Of a stretch of DNA of 14,418 nt, positions 1 to 5,111 are shown in pieces. The translations under genes were made by a program, and so were the position numbers. The stretch comes from JBBQSV01 sp038213615 (lineage in GTDB: Bacteria; Patescibacteriota; Saccharimonadia; Saccharimonadales; OMJO01), in the NCBI GenBank assembly GCA_038213615.1, contig JBBQSV010000020.1:1-14418 (forward strand), in the 5' to 3' direction. The stretch's first letter is position 1. Each line of letters opens with the position of its first letter. The notes below the pieces were generated by a model that worked only from the letters and a program-made list of their open reading frames with translations, ran no database searches and was not told the DNA's origin.

Positions 1-29
1 AATATTTATCATTCGGGAATCCAATATTT

Positions 30-49
30 GATATCACTGTGGTGATATC
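30..49. repeat. Short perfect palindrome near window edge
   Basis: Two 8-bp arms (GATATCAC and GTGATATC, 30-37 and 42-49) flank a 4-base spacer. No T-tract follows on either strand, so it is not an obvious terminator. It could be an operator or part of an RNA whose remainder lies outside the window. Nothing else recognisable is present in 1-100, and no convincing ORF covers it. Confidence 0.35.
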
Positions 50-100
50 GTGAGGGCACCCACCTGCGTAACTGCAGATTGTCACACGGGGCTATCCGCC

Positions 101-137
101 ATAGAAAAAGTCCGAGGTTTACTCGGACTTTTTCTAT
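101..137 (-). terminator. Intrinsic terminator after tRNA-Pro
   Basis: A perfect 16-bp inverted repeat (101-116 and 122-137) has a 5-nt loop and A/T-rich flanks inside the stem (AGAAAAAG / CTTTTTCT), so it can stop transcription from either side. In the minus direction it begins at the last A of the encoded CCA of the tRNA, so it is the natural end of the tRNA transcript. The stem contains about 7 G:C pairs. Confidence 0.8.
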
Positions 138-212
138 GGTCAGGGTGAGAGGACTTGAACCTCCGGTCTCCGGACCCCCAGCCCGGCGCTTTACCAACTA
201 AGCTACACCCTG
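137..212 (-). tRNA. tRNA-Pro, anticodon GGG
   Basis: On the minus strand a full cloverleaf can be drawn. The acceptor is CAGGGTG/CACCCTG (7 bp). The D arm is GCTT/AAGC with a GG-containing loop. The anticodon stem is CCGGG/TCCGG with loop CTGGGGG, giving anticodon GGG, which reads CCC and CCU proline codons. There is a 5-nt variable region, and the T arm is GGAGG-TTCAAGT-CCTCT. The discriminator is A and the terminal CCA is encoded (139-137). The length is 76 nt including CCA. A sigma70-like promoter lies immediately upstream, and the gene appears to be a single-tRNA transcript ending in the adjacent hairpin. Confidence 0.95.
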
Positions 213-224
213 AAATACCTCTGT

Positions 225-254
225 ATTCTAGCTTATCTCTGATAAGATAGTAAA
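225..254 (-). promoter_or_regulatory. Promoter of tRNA-Pro
   Basis: On the minus strand a -35-like TTTACT (254-249), an 18-bp spacer and a -10-like TAGAAT (230-225) lie so that transcription would begin a few bases before the tRNA acceptor at 212. It overlaps the oppositely oriented promoter of the dehydratase-RNase H gene. A small palindrome, CTTATC-TCT-GATAAG (232-246), sits in the spacer and could bind a dimeric protein or be chance. Confidence 0.5.
240..248 (+). promoter_or_regulatory. Extended -10 promoter, possibly leaderless mRNA
   Basis: TGA followed by TAAGAT (243-248) forms a TGn-extended -10 element. The ATG of the next gene begins at 256, only seven bases after the hexamer, where transcription would be expected to start. 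There is no clear -35 box and no Shine-Dalgarno sequence before this ATG, so the mRNA may be leaderless. This is inferred from spacing only. Confidence 0.45.
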
Positions 255-255
255 C

Positions 256-951
256 ATGTGGAAAGAAACAAACAATGAGCTTCATAAACAATTTGTGTTT
301 GATGATTTCAAGCAAGCTTTTGCTTTTATGACGGCCGTAGCCAGTGTGGCTGAAGAGCAGAACCACCATCCCCGGTGGCAAAACGTTTATAACAAAGTCG
401 ATATTTGGTTAAGCACTCATGACGCCGATGATGCGATAACAGATAAGGATCATCACATGGCGAAGGCTATAGATAAACTTTATGATCATAGCAACAGCCC
501 GACCAAAGCATCCAAAACCAAGCCAACTACCGAGAAAATGAAGCTATATGCCGACGGTGGGTCGCGCGGTAACCCGGGACCGGCCGCTAGCGGTTACGTG
601 TTGTTAGACCTAAGTGACAAAGTTGTTAAAGAGGGCGGCGAGTTCATGGGCAACACTACCAATAATCAGGCCGAGTACAACGCCCTTAAGATAGGCTTGC
701 TACAAGCTCTAAAAATGGGTGTAAAAGACATGGATGTCTATATGGACAGTTTACTAGTTATAAATCAGCTAAAGGGCGTCTACAAGGTACGGCACCCGGA
801 CATCGTACCGGTTTACCTATCCATTAAAGACATAACTAAGCAGTTTAGTTCAATTAGCTTCACACACGTGCCCAGGGAGCTAAACAAGCTGGCCGATGCC
901 GAAGTAAATAAGATTCTTGACTTAGAGACCGGTAGACCAAAAAGCTCCTGA
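256..951 (+). CDS. Pterin carbinolamine dehydratase-like / RNase HI fusion
   Basis: The 231-residue protein joins two known domains. Residues 1-78 match the pterin-4a-carbinolamine dehydratase (PCD/DCoH) fold family: conserved W2, a FxFDDF segment, H37-H38-P39, W41, NVYN (43-46) and T54-H55-D56, which include the three active-site histidines of the family. Residues 95-225 are RNase HI: YADGG with D100, NQAEYNAL with E140, YMDS with D164 and ADAEVN with D214, so all four metal-binding acidic residues are present. The linker (79-94) is Ser/Thr/Lys-rich. An internal ATG (538-540, M95) stands exactly at the start of the RNase H domain and could allow a shorter product, but no good ribosome site precedes it. 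RNase HI cleaves RNA in RNA:DNA hybrids such as R-loops and primers. The role of the dehydratase-like part is unknown: it could be enzymatic, regulatory or a dimerisation module. The gene ends in TGA inside the rnpB terminator. Confidence 0.9.
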   Translation: MWKETNNELHKQFVFDDFKQAFAFMTAVASVAEEQNHHPRWQNVYNKVDIWLSTHDADDAITDKDHHMAKAIDKLYDHSNSPTKASKTKPTTEKMKLYADGGSRGNPGPAASGYVLLDLSDKVVKEGGEFMGNTTNNQAEYNALKIGLLQALKMGVKDMDVYMDSLLVINQLKGVYKVRHPDIVPVYLSIKDITKQFSSISFTHVPRELNKLADAEVNKILDLETGRPKSS

Positions 952-964
952 CATTGTCAGGAGC
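939..964 (-). terminator. Intrinsic terminator of rnpB
   Basis: An 8-bp stem GCTCCTGA/TCAGGAGC (944-951 and 957-964), extendable to 10 bp, is followed on the minus strand by TTTTT (943-939). It lies 10 nt after the 3' strand of RNase P helix P1. Its left arm overlaps the last codons and stop of the convergent RNase H fusion gene, so the two genes share this DNA. Confidence 0.8.
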
Positions 965-973
965 ATCTTAGAC

Positions 974-1348
974 GTTAGGCTATCCGTAAGCCGGGTTCTG
1001 TTTTAGCTAACCATCTATCTAGTCGGCCGATTACTCGACAAATCAAGCGGATTTTATGACAAGCTCTGGCGGGAACCTTGTAGAGCACATCTCCTTGCAG
1101 CAGGCAGGGTTTACCTCTTCATACTGTCACCAGTACGAACTGTGAGCTTTTACCTCACTCGTTTCACCTTAGCCCCTCACCTTTTTAGTACAATTTAGAT
1201 TTTGTGCTAAAAAGGTGAGGGGTTGTTTCGTTTCTGTGGCACTTTCCCTGGGGTTACCCCCGGTTGCCGTTAGCAACTGCCATTTCCCTATGCTGCCCGG
1301 ACTTTCCTCCAATTCATATCTGAACTGGCGGTTAGCCAATAGCCTAAC
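974..1348 (-). ncRNA. rnpB: RNase P RNA, bacterial type A
   Basis: This is the catalytic RNA that cuts 5' leaders from tRNA precursors. On the minus strand it shows the hallmark 5' P4 segment GAGGAAAGTCCGGGC (about 1299-1313) and the 3' P4/J region ACAGAACCCGGCTTACGG (about 986-1003). The ends pair as a 10-bp P1 helix (1348-1339 with 983-974). GAGGTAAACCC near 1107-1117 is the L15 region whose GGU pairs with the tRNA CCA end, which matches the encoded CCA of the nearby tRNA-Pro. A long helix of about 20 bp (1173-1192 with 1203-1222, one mismatch) corresponds to P12. The length of about 375 nt is normal. It has its own promoter and a terminator. Confidence 0.95.
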
Positions 1349-1354
1349 AGGCTT

Positions 1355-1363
1355 ATTATACCA
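1355..1363 (-). promoter_or_regulatory. rnpB promoter, extended -10
   Basis: On the minus strand TGG precedes a perfect TATAAT (1360-1355), an extended -10 element. Transcription would start about seven bases on, at 1348, exactly where helix P1 begins. The promoter fits into the 21-bp gap after the rplT stop codon; no good -35 box is visible. RNase P RNA is thus probably made both from here and by readthrough from the ribosomal protein operon. Confidence 0.7.
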
Positions 1364-1369
1364 TAAGTT

Positions 1370-1714
1370 CTATTTGCTGCTGGCTTCGACAACGGCCTTA
1401 AAGGCCTCTGGTTCATTAACAGATAGTTCTGCTAAAATCTTGCGGTCTAAACTAATGTTGGCGTTTTTCAGGGCAGCAATTAGCTTGCTGTAAGTAGTGC
1501 CGTTTAGTCTAGCGGCGGCGTTAATACGGACATTCCAAAGCTGACGAAAAGTTCTTTTCTGGTTACGTCTGTCTCTGTACGAGTACTGCAAAGCCTTGGT
1601 AACTGTCTGCTTACCACGTCTGTAGCTAGAGCGATTACCGCGGGTCATGCCCTTGGTAGCTTTGCGTATCTTGTTGTGTTTGTGGTGGGCTGCAACGCCT
1701 CTTTTAACTCTCAT
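1370..1714 (-). CDS. rplT: 50S ribosomal protein L20
   Basis: The 114-residue basic protein starts MRVKRGVAAHHKHNKI, typical of L20. It contains the family's RGNRSSYRRGKQTV and YRDRRNQKRTFRQLWNVRINAAAR segments and has near-standard length. L20 binds 23S rRNA early in 50S assembly. In many bacteria it also represses its own operon by binding a leader; I see no convincing L20 leader here. The start ATG lies 6 nt after the rpmI stop, and a GGGAG ribosome-binding site lies inside the end of rpmI, so translation of the two genes is probably coupled. Confidence 0.97.
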   Translation of the reverse strand: MRVKRGVAAHHKHNKIRKATKGMTRGNRSSYRRGKQTVTKALQYSYRDRRNQKRTFRQLWNVRINAAARLNGTTYSKLIAALKNANISLDRKILAELSVNEPEAFKAVVEASSK

Positions 1715-1720
1715 AATTAA

Positions 1721-1915
1721 CTAGACTCCCAGTTTCAGTTTGATATTTTTAGCACGTTTGCCATCTAGCACGGTATCTACAGCAAAACGTCGCTTACGGG
1801 CGGCACTTTTTTTCTGTAACAGGTGGTTAGCGGTTGAGTGCCCATGAAGCAGCTTACCTCGTTTGGTAATCTTGATACGGTCTTTGGTGCCGCTGTGGGT
1901 TTTAAGTTTAGGCAT
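1721..1915 (-). CDS. rpmI: 50S ribosomal protein L35
   Basis: The 64-residue, very basic protein has the L35 signature MPKLKTHSGTKDRIKITKRGK at its N-terminus, a His-rich centre (HGHSTANHLL) and a KKSAARKRR stretch. L35 is a small 50S component made in the conserved order infC-rpmI-rplT, as here. An AGGAG site lies 8 nt before the ATG in the 18-nt gap after infC. Confidence 0.97.
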   Translation of the reverse strand: MPKLKTHSGTKDRIKITKRGKLLHGHSTANHLLQKKSAARKRRFAVDTVLDGKRAKNIKLKLGV

Positions 1916-1933
1916 CTGTAGCTCTCCTGATAA

Positions 1934-2497
1934 TTATTCTTGTACTTTATCGCTAGTTTCTTCGGCTTGAGGCTTTGTGGCCTTGGCTGATGCGCTAGCT
2001 CTGATAGTGAAACTGAGTTGTTTACCGGCCAATTGTGGCGTTTGGTCTACGGCGATACTGTCTCCTAGCTGGGCGATAACCCTTTCGGCTAGTTGAAAGC
2101 CCAGGTCTTTGTGGGCCATTTCGCGTCCCCTGTAGAACATCGTAATCTTGACCTTGTGGCCAGCCTCTAGAAAGTTGGTGACCTTACGCAGTTTGACGTC
2201 TAAGTCGTGGCTGCCGATCTTGAGTCCAAAGCGCATTTGCTTCATGTCTAATGACTTGACGTTACGCTTGCTCTTTTGCAACTGTTTAGTGCGCTGGTAG
2301 CTAAATTTGCCCCAGTCTACTATTTTGGCAACCGGCGGGCTGGCGTTCGGAGAGATCTCTACCAGATCAAGTTCACTCTCTTGGGCTAACTTGAGAGCTT
2401 CGTCTCTTGTCAGTACTCCCAATTGGTTGCCCTCGCTATCGATTACGCGTAGCTGGGGTGCTCGAATATTCATATTCAAGCGTGTGAACTTGTCTAT
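1934..2497 (-). CDS. infC: Translation initiation factor IF-3 (probable AUA start)
   Basis: IF-3 binds the 30S subunit, keeps the subunits apart and checks the start codon and initiator tRNA. The protein has the N-domain pattern IRAPQLRVIDSEGNQLGV and LDLVEISPNASPPVAKI.DWGKF, a basic linker, and the C-domain KVKITMFYRGREMAHKDLG. Conventional start codons are a TTG at 2479-2477 and an ATG at 2473-2471, but neither has a ribosome-binding site. A perfect AAGGAG (2511-2506) lies 8 nt before an in-frame ATA (2497-2495), and an in-frame TAA overlaps the AAGGAG (2512-2510), so no earlier start is possible. The ATA start gives 187 residues beginning (M)DKFTRLNMNIRAP. Infrequent AUU/AUA/AUC starts are a known trait of infC and let IF-3 repress itself. 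Identity is certain; the start is a strong inference. Confidence 0.93.
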   Translation of the reverse strand: MDKFTRLNMNIRAPQLRVIDSEGNQLGVLTRDEALKLAQESELDLVEISPNASPPVAKIVDWGKFSYQRTKQLQKSKRNVKSLDMKQMRFGLKIGSHDLDVKLRKVTNFLEAGHKVKITMFYRGREMAHKDLGFQLAERVIAQLGDSIAVDQTPQLAGKQLSFTIRASASAKATKPQAEETSDKVQE

Positions 2498-2505
2498 TGG
2501 ACTAA

Positions 2506-2511
2506 CTCCTT
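2506..2511 (-). promoter_or_regulatory. Shine-Dalgarno site that decides the infC start
   Basis: AAGGAG on the minus strand matches the anti-SD core. Its 8-nt distance to ATA (2497) is ideal, while it is 26 nt from the TTG and 32 nt from the ATG downstream. It overlaps an in-frame TAA stop. Confidence 0.8.
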
Positions 2512-2535
2512 ACCTTAATGCCTGGTTTCGCATCT

Positions 2536-2564
2536 ATATTAACAGATCGGAGCAGGGTTATCAA
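2536..2564 (-). promoter_or_regulatory. Promoter of infC-rpmI-rplT
   Basis: On the minus strand TTGATA (2564-2559), a 17-bp spacer and TAATAT (2541-2536) form a good sigma70-type promoter just after the comM stop codon. The predicted transcript would start near 2529, leaving only about 18-20 nt before the SD site, so there is no room for a long L20-binding leader. Confidence 0.7.
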
Positions 2565-2570
2565 GAAGTT

Positions 2571-4082
2571 TTAGAGGTTTAAAACCGGTTTGCGATATTG
2601 CAGGGCCTCAGAGATATGTTTGATTTCAATGGTTGGGCTGCCATCTAGGTCGGCAATCGTACGGGCTAGTTTTATGGATTTGATATAGCTACGAGCCGAT
2701 AGATCCAGCTGTTTGGCGGCTTGGTTCAGTAGGTCTTCGGCGGCAGTAGTCAGTTTGGCATGGGCTTTGATCTCGCGATTCGACAGATTGCCGTTGGTTT
2801 TGGTGGTTGAGTCGTAGCGCCGTTGCTGTACAGCCCTGGCTTTCACTACTCTATCTCTAATTTGACTGCTCGGTTCCTCTGAGGCAGTCTTTAACAGTTG
2901 GGTATGTTCGATACTATCCACGTCGATATAAATATCTATACGGTCCAATATGGGCCCCGAAACCCGGCGTTGGTAGTTTAGTATCTGGTTTGGCAGGCAA
3001 GTACAGGCTTTAGTCGTGCCGTAATACCCGCATGGACAGGGGTTGGCCGTGGCTAATAAGATAAAGTTAGCGGGGAACTTTAGGCTGTCTTTGGCTCGAG
3101 CCACGGTGATAATTTTGTCTTCCAGAGGTTGACGCAAGGCTTCTAGCACTGCGCGCGGGAACTCCGGCAGCTCGTCTAAGAACAAGACGCCCCGGTGGCT
3201 CAGGCTGACTTCACCTGGCTTTGGACGCTGACCACCACCGATTATCGATATCTGACTAGCGCTATGGTGGGGGCTCCTAAAGGGTCTTTCGTGGATTATG
3301 GCGTCATAGTCGTTGTTGGCCAGACTATGCAGGTGCGTGACCTCTAGCATTTCTACGGCTGACATTTGGGGCAATATAGATGGCAGGGCCTTGGCCAGCA
3401 TGCTTTTACCGGTGCCCGGCGGTCCGGCTAGCAAGACGTTGTGGTTACCGGCAGCGGCAATCTCTAGGGCTCGCTTGGCTCTTAATTGCCCAGACACCTC
3501 TTTAAAGTCGTCCAAAGAGGCGGCCGGACGGTTATTTTCGATCTGCTGTGACGTCGTTAATTTGAGTTTTACGACAGATTGCAGGTGTAGCGCGAAATCA
3601 CGCAGGCTAGCTAGCCCAACAAATTCAATGTCCGGTACCAGGGCAGCTTGGAGGCAGTTATCTTTAGGTATAAAAAATTTGCGGTAACCCAGGCGCTTGG
3701 CAGACAGTAACTTACCAATAACTCCTCTAACAGGTCTGACTCTGCCATCTAAGCCCAGTTCACCAATCAAAATATATTCGTCTAAGCTACTAGGTTCTAC
3801 CTGGCCGCTGGCTAACAGGATAGATGCAGCTATAGGTAGATCAAAGCCACTACTATCTTTGGGGATATCGGCAGGGGCCAGGTTTATGATAATTCTCTTA
3901 CGGGGCAGATCTAACTTACTACTAGCTAGTGCGCTACGCACACGTTCCTTGGCTTCATCCACGGCCTTGTTGGCTAGACCTACAATATTGATACCCGGAA
4001 GGCCATTGGACATTTGGCATTCAATATCAACCACGATTCCTCGAGTCCCACCATCCACAATACTTTTGGCGGATGCTGCCAT
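2571..4082 (-). CDS. comM: ComM/YifB family Mg-chelatase-like AAA+ ATPase
   Basis: The 503-residue length is standard for the family. Residues 1-165 form the N-terminal Lon-protease-like fold domain (GLPGINIVGLANKAVDEAKERVR, NLAPADIPKDSSGFDLPIA). The AAA+ core follows, with Walker A GPPGTGKS (220-227), Walker B LFLDE (300-304), four cysteines in a NPCPCG...CTC cluster (349, 351, 360, 362) and arginine-finger-like R381. The C-terminal Mg_chelatase_C domain covers about 400-500. In transformable bacteria ComM is a hexameric helicase that drives branch migration of incoming single-stranded DNA during recombination. Here it lies upstream of the infC operon in the same direction, but infC has its own promoter. 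No strong SD precedes the ATG (only GGTG at distance). The gene has a separate promoter and a terminator-bearing leader. Confidence 0.95.
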   Translation of the reverse strand: MAASAKSIVDGGTRGIVVDIECQMSNGLPGINIVGLANKAVDEAKERVRSALASSKLDLPRKRIIINLAPADIPKDSSGFDLPIAASILLASGQVEPSSLDEYILIGELGLDGRVRPVRGVIGKLLSAKRLGYRKFFIPKDNCLQAALVPDIEFVGLASLRDFALHLQSVVKLKLTTSQQIENNRPAASLDDFKEVSGQLRAKRALEIAAAGNHNVLLAGPPGTGKSMLAKALPSILPQMSAVEMLEVTHLHSLANNDYDAIIHERPFRSPHHSASQISIIGGGQRPKPGEVSLSHRGVLFLDELPEFPRAVLEALRQPLEDKIITVARAKDSLKFPANFILLATANPCPCGYYGTTKACTCLPNQILNYQRRVSGPILDRIDIYIDVDSIEHTQLLKTASEEPSSQIRDRVVKARAVQQRRYDSTTKTNGNLSNREIKAHAKLTTAAEDLLNQAAKQLDLSARSYIKSIKLARTIADLDGSPTIEIKHISEALQYRKPVLNL

Positions 4083-4268
4083 GTAAATTAATGTACACCA
4101 AAATAAAACTAATCCCCACTTTTTAGGCGGGGATTAGTTTTTGAGAGAGTATTTTTCTTTTTATAACTTTGGGCTTTTGGTATTGGCTTTTTCACGGAAC
4201 AACGGCTTGCGAGAAGCCGTTGTTACAGGGGTCTTTTTATTTTTGAGCACTTTTTTTGTTCAAGTGCT
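4083..4268 (-). promoter_or_regulatory. Structured 5' leader of comM with internal terminator
   Basis: The predicted start at 4268 gives a 186-nt leader with three hairpins. The first is at the very 5' end (AGCACTT 4268-4262 with AAGTGCT 4252-4246). The second is a perfect 11-bp stem (4224-4214 with 4208-4198). The third is the intrinsic terminator at 4141-4105, which ends 22 nt before the ATG. Either comM is controlled by transcription attenuation, or the segment makes a short RNA of about 165 nt with comM reached only by readthrough. I recognise no known riboswitch class. Confidence 0.5.
4105..4141 (-). terminator. Intrinsic terminator in front of comM
   Basis: A perfect 13-bp stem (AAAACTAATCCCC 4105-4117 with its complement 4129-4141) and an 11-nt loop are followed on the minus strand by TTTTATTTT-like sequence made of the stem end and 4104-4100. 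On the plus strand T residues also follow, so it may work both ways, but no plus-strand gene ends here. Confidence 0.8.
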
Positions 4269-4274
4269 AAACAC

Positions 4275-4303
4275 ATCTTAATAAGCGCTCAACCAGGTGT
4301 CAA
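4275..4303 (-). promoter_or_regulatory. Promoter of the comM leader
   Basis: A consensus TTGACA (4303-4298), an exact 17-bp spacer and TAAGAT (4280-4275) lie on the minus strand. This is the best promoter match in the window. The expected start is 4268, the first base of the 5'-end hairpin. Confidence 0.75.
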
Positions 4304-4337
4304 CACGATTATGCTAATTTGTTTGTATTTAGCTGTG

Positions 4338-4343
4338 TATAAC
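4338..4343 (+). promoter_or_regulatory. -10-like element before candidate RNA
   Basis: TATAAC is followed after seven bases by GGGG at 4351, a favourable start. No convincing -35 box is seen. Its support comes mainly from the structured segment that begins at the expected start site. Confidence 0.3.
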
Positions 4344-4350
4344 TTTCACT

Positions 4351-4480
4351 GGGGCTTATGACGGACCCACTAAAAGCATGTTGTACCGAGACTTTGTGAC
4401 CATCAAAATTCCCCAAAACTGGTTCATGTAGGGTCACATAGCTCTGCTGGTAGGGACATCCATTAAGTTAGTTAGCCCCG
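4351..4480 (+). ncRNA. Candidate rod-shaped structured RNA (unidentified)
   Basis: The segment has no usable ORF but folds by eye into one long interrupted hairpin. GGGGCT (4351-4356) closes with AGCCCC (4474-4479). GGA/TCC and CCC/GGG (4363-4368 with 4453-4461) follow, then TACC/GGTA (4384-4387 with 4449-4452), GAG/CTC, and a 7-bp TGTGACC/GGTCACA stem (4395-4401 with 4432-4438). A 15-nt bulge lies at 4369-4383. The shape recalls 6S-like RNAs, but no diagnostic sequence is present. The strand is chosen from the -10-like element; a minus-strand RNA is also possible. Confidence 0.3.
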
Positions 4481-4860
4481 CCTAATGTTAAAACTTGTTT
4501 TTGAGTAATACCTAGGCCCAGGAACGGGTGACTAGAGCAGGCTAGTGACGGCAGCCTGTTTGGGTGAAGTGCCACCGAGTGCCTACAAACCCACGCAACT
4601 TAACTAATACCAAACAATCTTTTCCTAAATCTTCTGCATAAATTTGTTGGCTTTGGCGTAAATTTCGGCCAAAATGGCACGGGTGACCATTTTTTAACCA
4701 GGTGACGTATGCGGGACAGAATAATTTGTTAGGGTTCAGCAAGAAGATTAAAAGATTTAATTATTTATATTGTTTATTCGCATAATATTAACAACAATAA
4801 ACTGTCATATTCAAGGATCATAATTCTTAAAGCTAACAGCGTATAGTTGTAAAAGTAACT
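4481..4860. other. Intergenic stretch without recognised gene
   Basis: About 380 bp with no credible coding region: the only longer minus-strand frame (4542-4742) begins with TTG, lacks an SD and shows no family resemblance. The left part is G/C-rich and has hairpin potential, for example GTGACTAG (4528-4535) with CTAGTGAC (4542-4549), one mismatch, and GGCA/TGCC around it. The right part (4740-4860) is very A/T-rich. This contrast suggests RNA or regulatory content on the left, but I cannot name it. Confidence 0.4.
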
Positions 4861-4862
4861 AT

Positions 4863-4868
4863 ATTATA
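4863..4868 (-). promoter_or_regulatory. -10 element of possible minus-strand transcript
   Basis: A perfect TATAAT on the minus strand lies in A/T-rich DNA; a weak TTTAAT stands 17 bp upstream. Such matches are frequent in this composition, so support is low. It would transcribe leftwards through 4481-4860. Confidence 0.25.
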
Positions 4869-4871
4869 AGC

Positions 4872-4900
4872 TTGACCTTTTTATAATTAAATAGTAGCAT
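4872..4900 (+). promoter_or_regulatory. Promoter upstream of structured leader/sRNA
   Basis: TTGACC (4872-4877), a 17-bp spacer and TAGCAT (4895-4900) form a fair sigma70-type promoter. The predicted start is near 4907, at the beginning of the hairpin-rich segment that ends in the terminator at 5085. Confidence 0.5.
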
Positions 4901-4906
4901 AGTGTC

Positions 4907-5085
4907 AGTAAGTCGAAACAAAAACTTACCCAAAACGGCATCTGCCGATATCGCTCTCACATAGAGAGCGGTCAGTCAGCTAAGGACGATAAGCGCTAAT
5001 TAATCTTATTTATAGAGCGGATTTATCGTCCTAGCTCCACGTTATTAATCATTACAGACCCACAGAATTTGGGTCTGTCTTTTTT
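4907..5085 (+). ncRNA. Candidate small RNA or attenuator leader
   Basis: About 180 nt contain five successive hairpins and end in an intrinsic terminator. They are GTAAG-type (about 4908-4928), CGGC/GCCG (about 4936-4947), CGCTCTC/GAGAGCG (4952-4958 with 4964-4970) and a long stem of 13 bp with one bulged A (4979-4992 with 5023-5035), followed by the terminator stem. It contains no plausible ORF. It can be an independent sRNA or the leader of the membrane protein gene that begins 26 nt after the T-run. No known RNA family signature is recognised. Confidence 0.4.
5054..5085 (+). terminator. Intrinsic terminator
   Basis: A perfect 9-bp stem ACAGACCCA/TGGGTCTGT (5054-5062 and 5070-5078) with a 7-nt loop is followed by C and six T residues. 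It ends the candidate RNA and precedes the next start codon by 26 nt. Confidence 0.85.
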
Positions 5086-5111
5086 ATTTAACAAGCAGGT
5101 ACTAAGATAGG

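Noticed and set aside
9..381. Minus-strand reading frames across the tRNA region
   Set aside because: They run through the tRNA and its terminator or antisense to the dehydratase domain; these are chance frames.
1215..1493. Plus-strand 92-residue frame
   Set aside because: It lies antisense to rnpB and rplT, both certain genes.
2471..2479. TTG (2479) or ATG (2473) as the infC start
   Set aside because: No Shine-Dalgarno is near; the ideal AAGGAG spacing points to ATA at 2497.
4334..4342. DnaA box (TTATACACA on the minus strand) hinting at an origin near gyrase genes
   Set aside because: It is a single perfect match without a cluster, and dnaA or dnaN are not nearby. One 9-mer in an A/T-rich intergenic region is not evidence of an origin.
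4542..4742. Minus-strand 66-residue reading frame
   Set aside because: It starts with TTG, has no ribosome site, no recognisable motif and an odd composition (many Cys, His, Trp); the region shows hairpin potential instead.
4320..4780. tmRNA (ssrA), normal or permuted, suggested by GGGGCT at 4351 and a GCATGTTGTACCGAG segment
   Set aside because: No T-arm with TTCRANY, no CCA-type 3' end at the right distance and no tag frame ending in an LAA-like peptide could be found on either strand.
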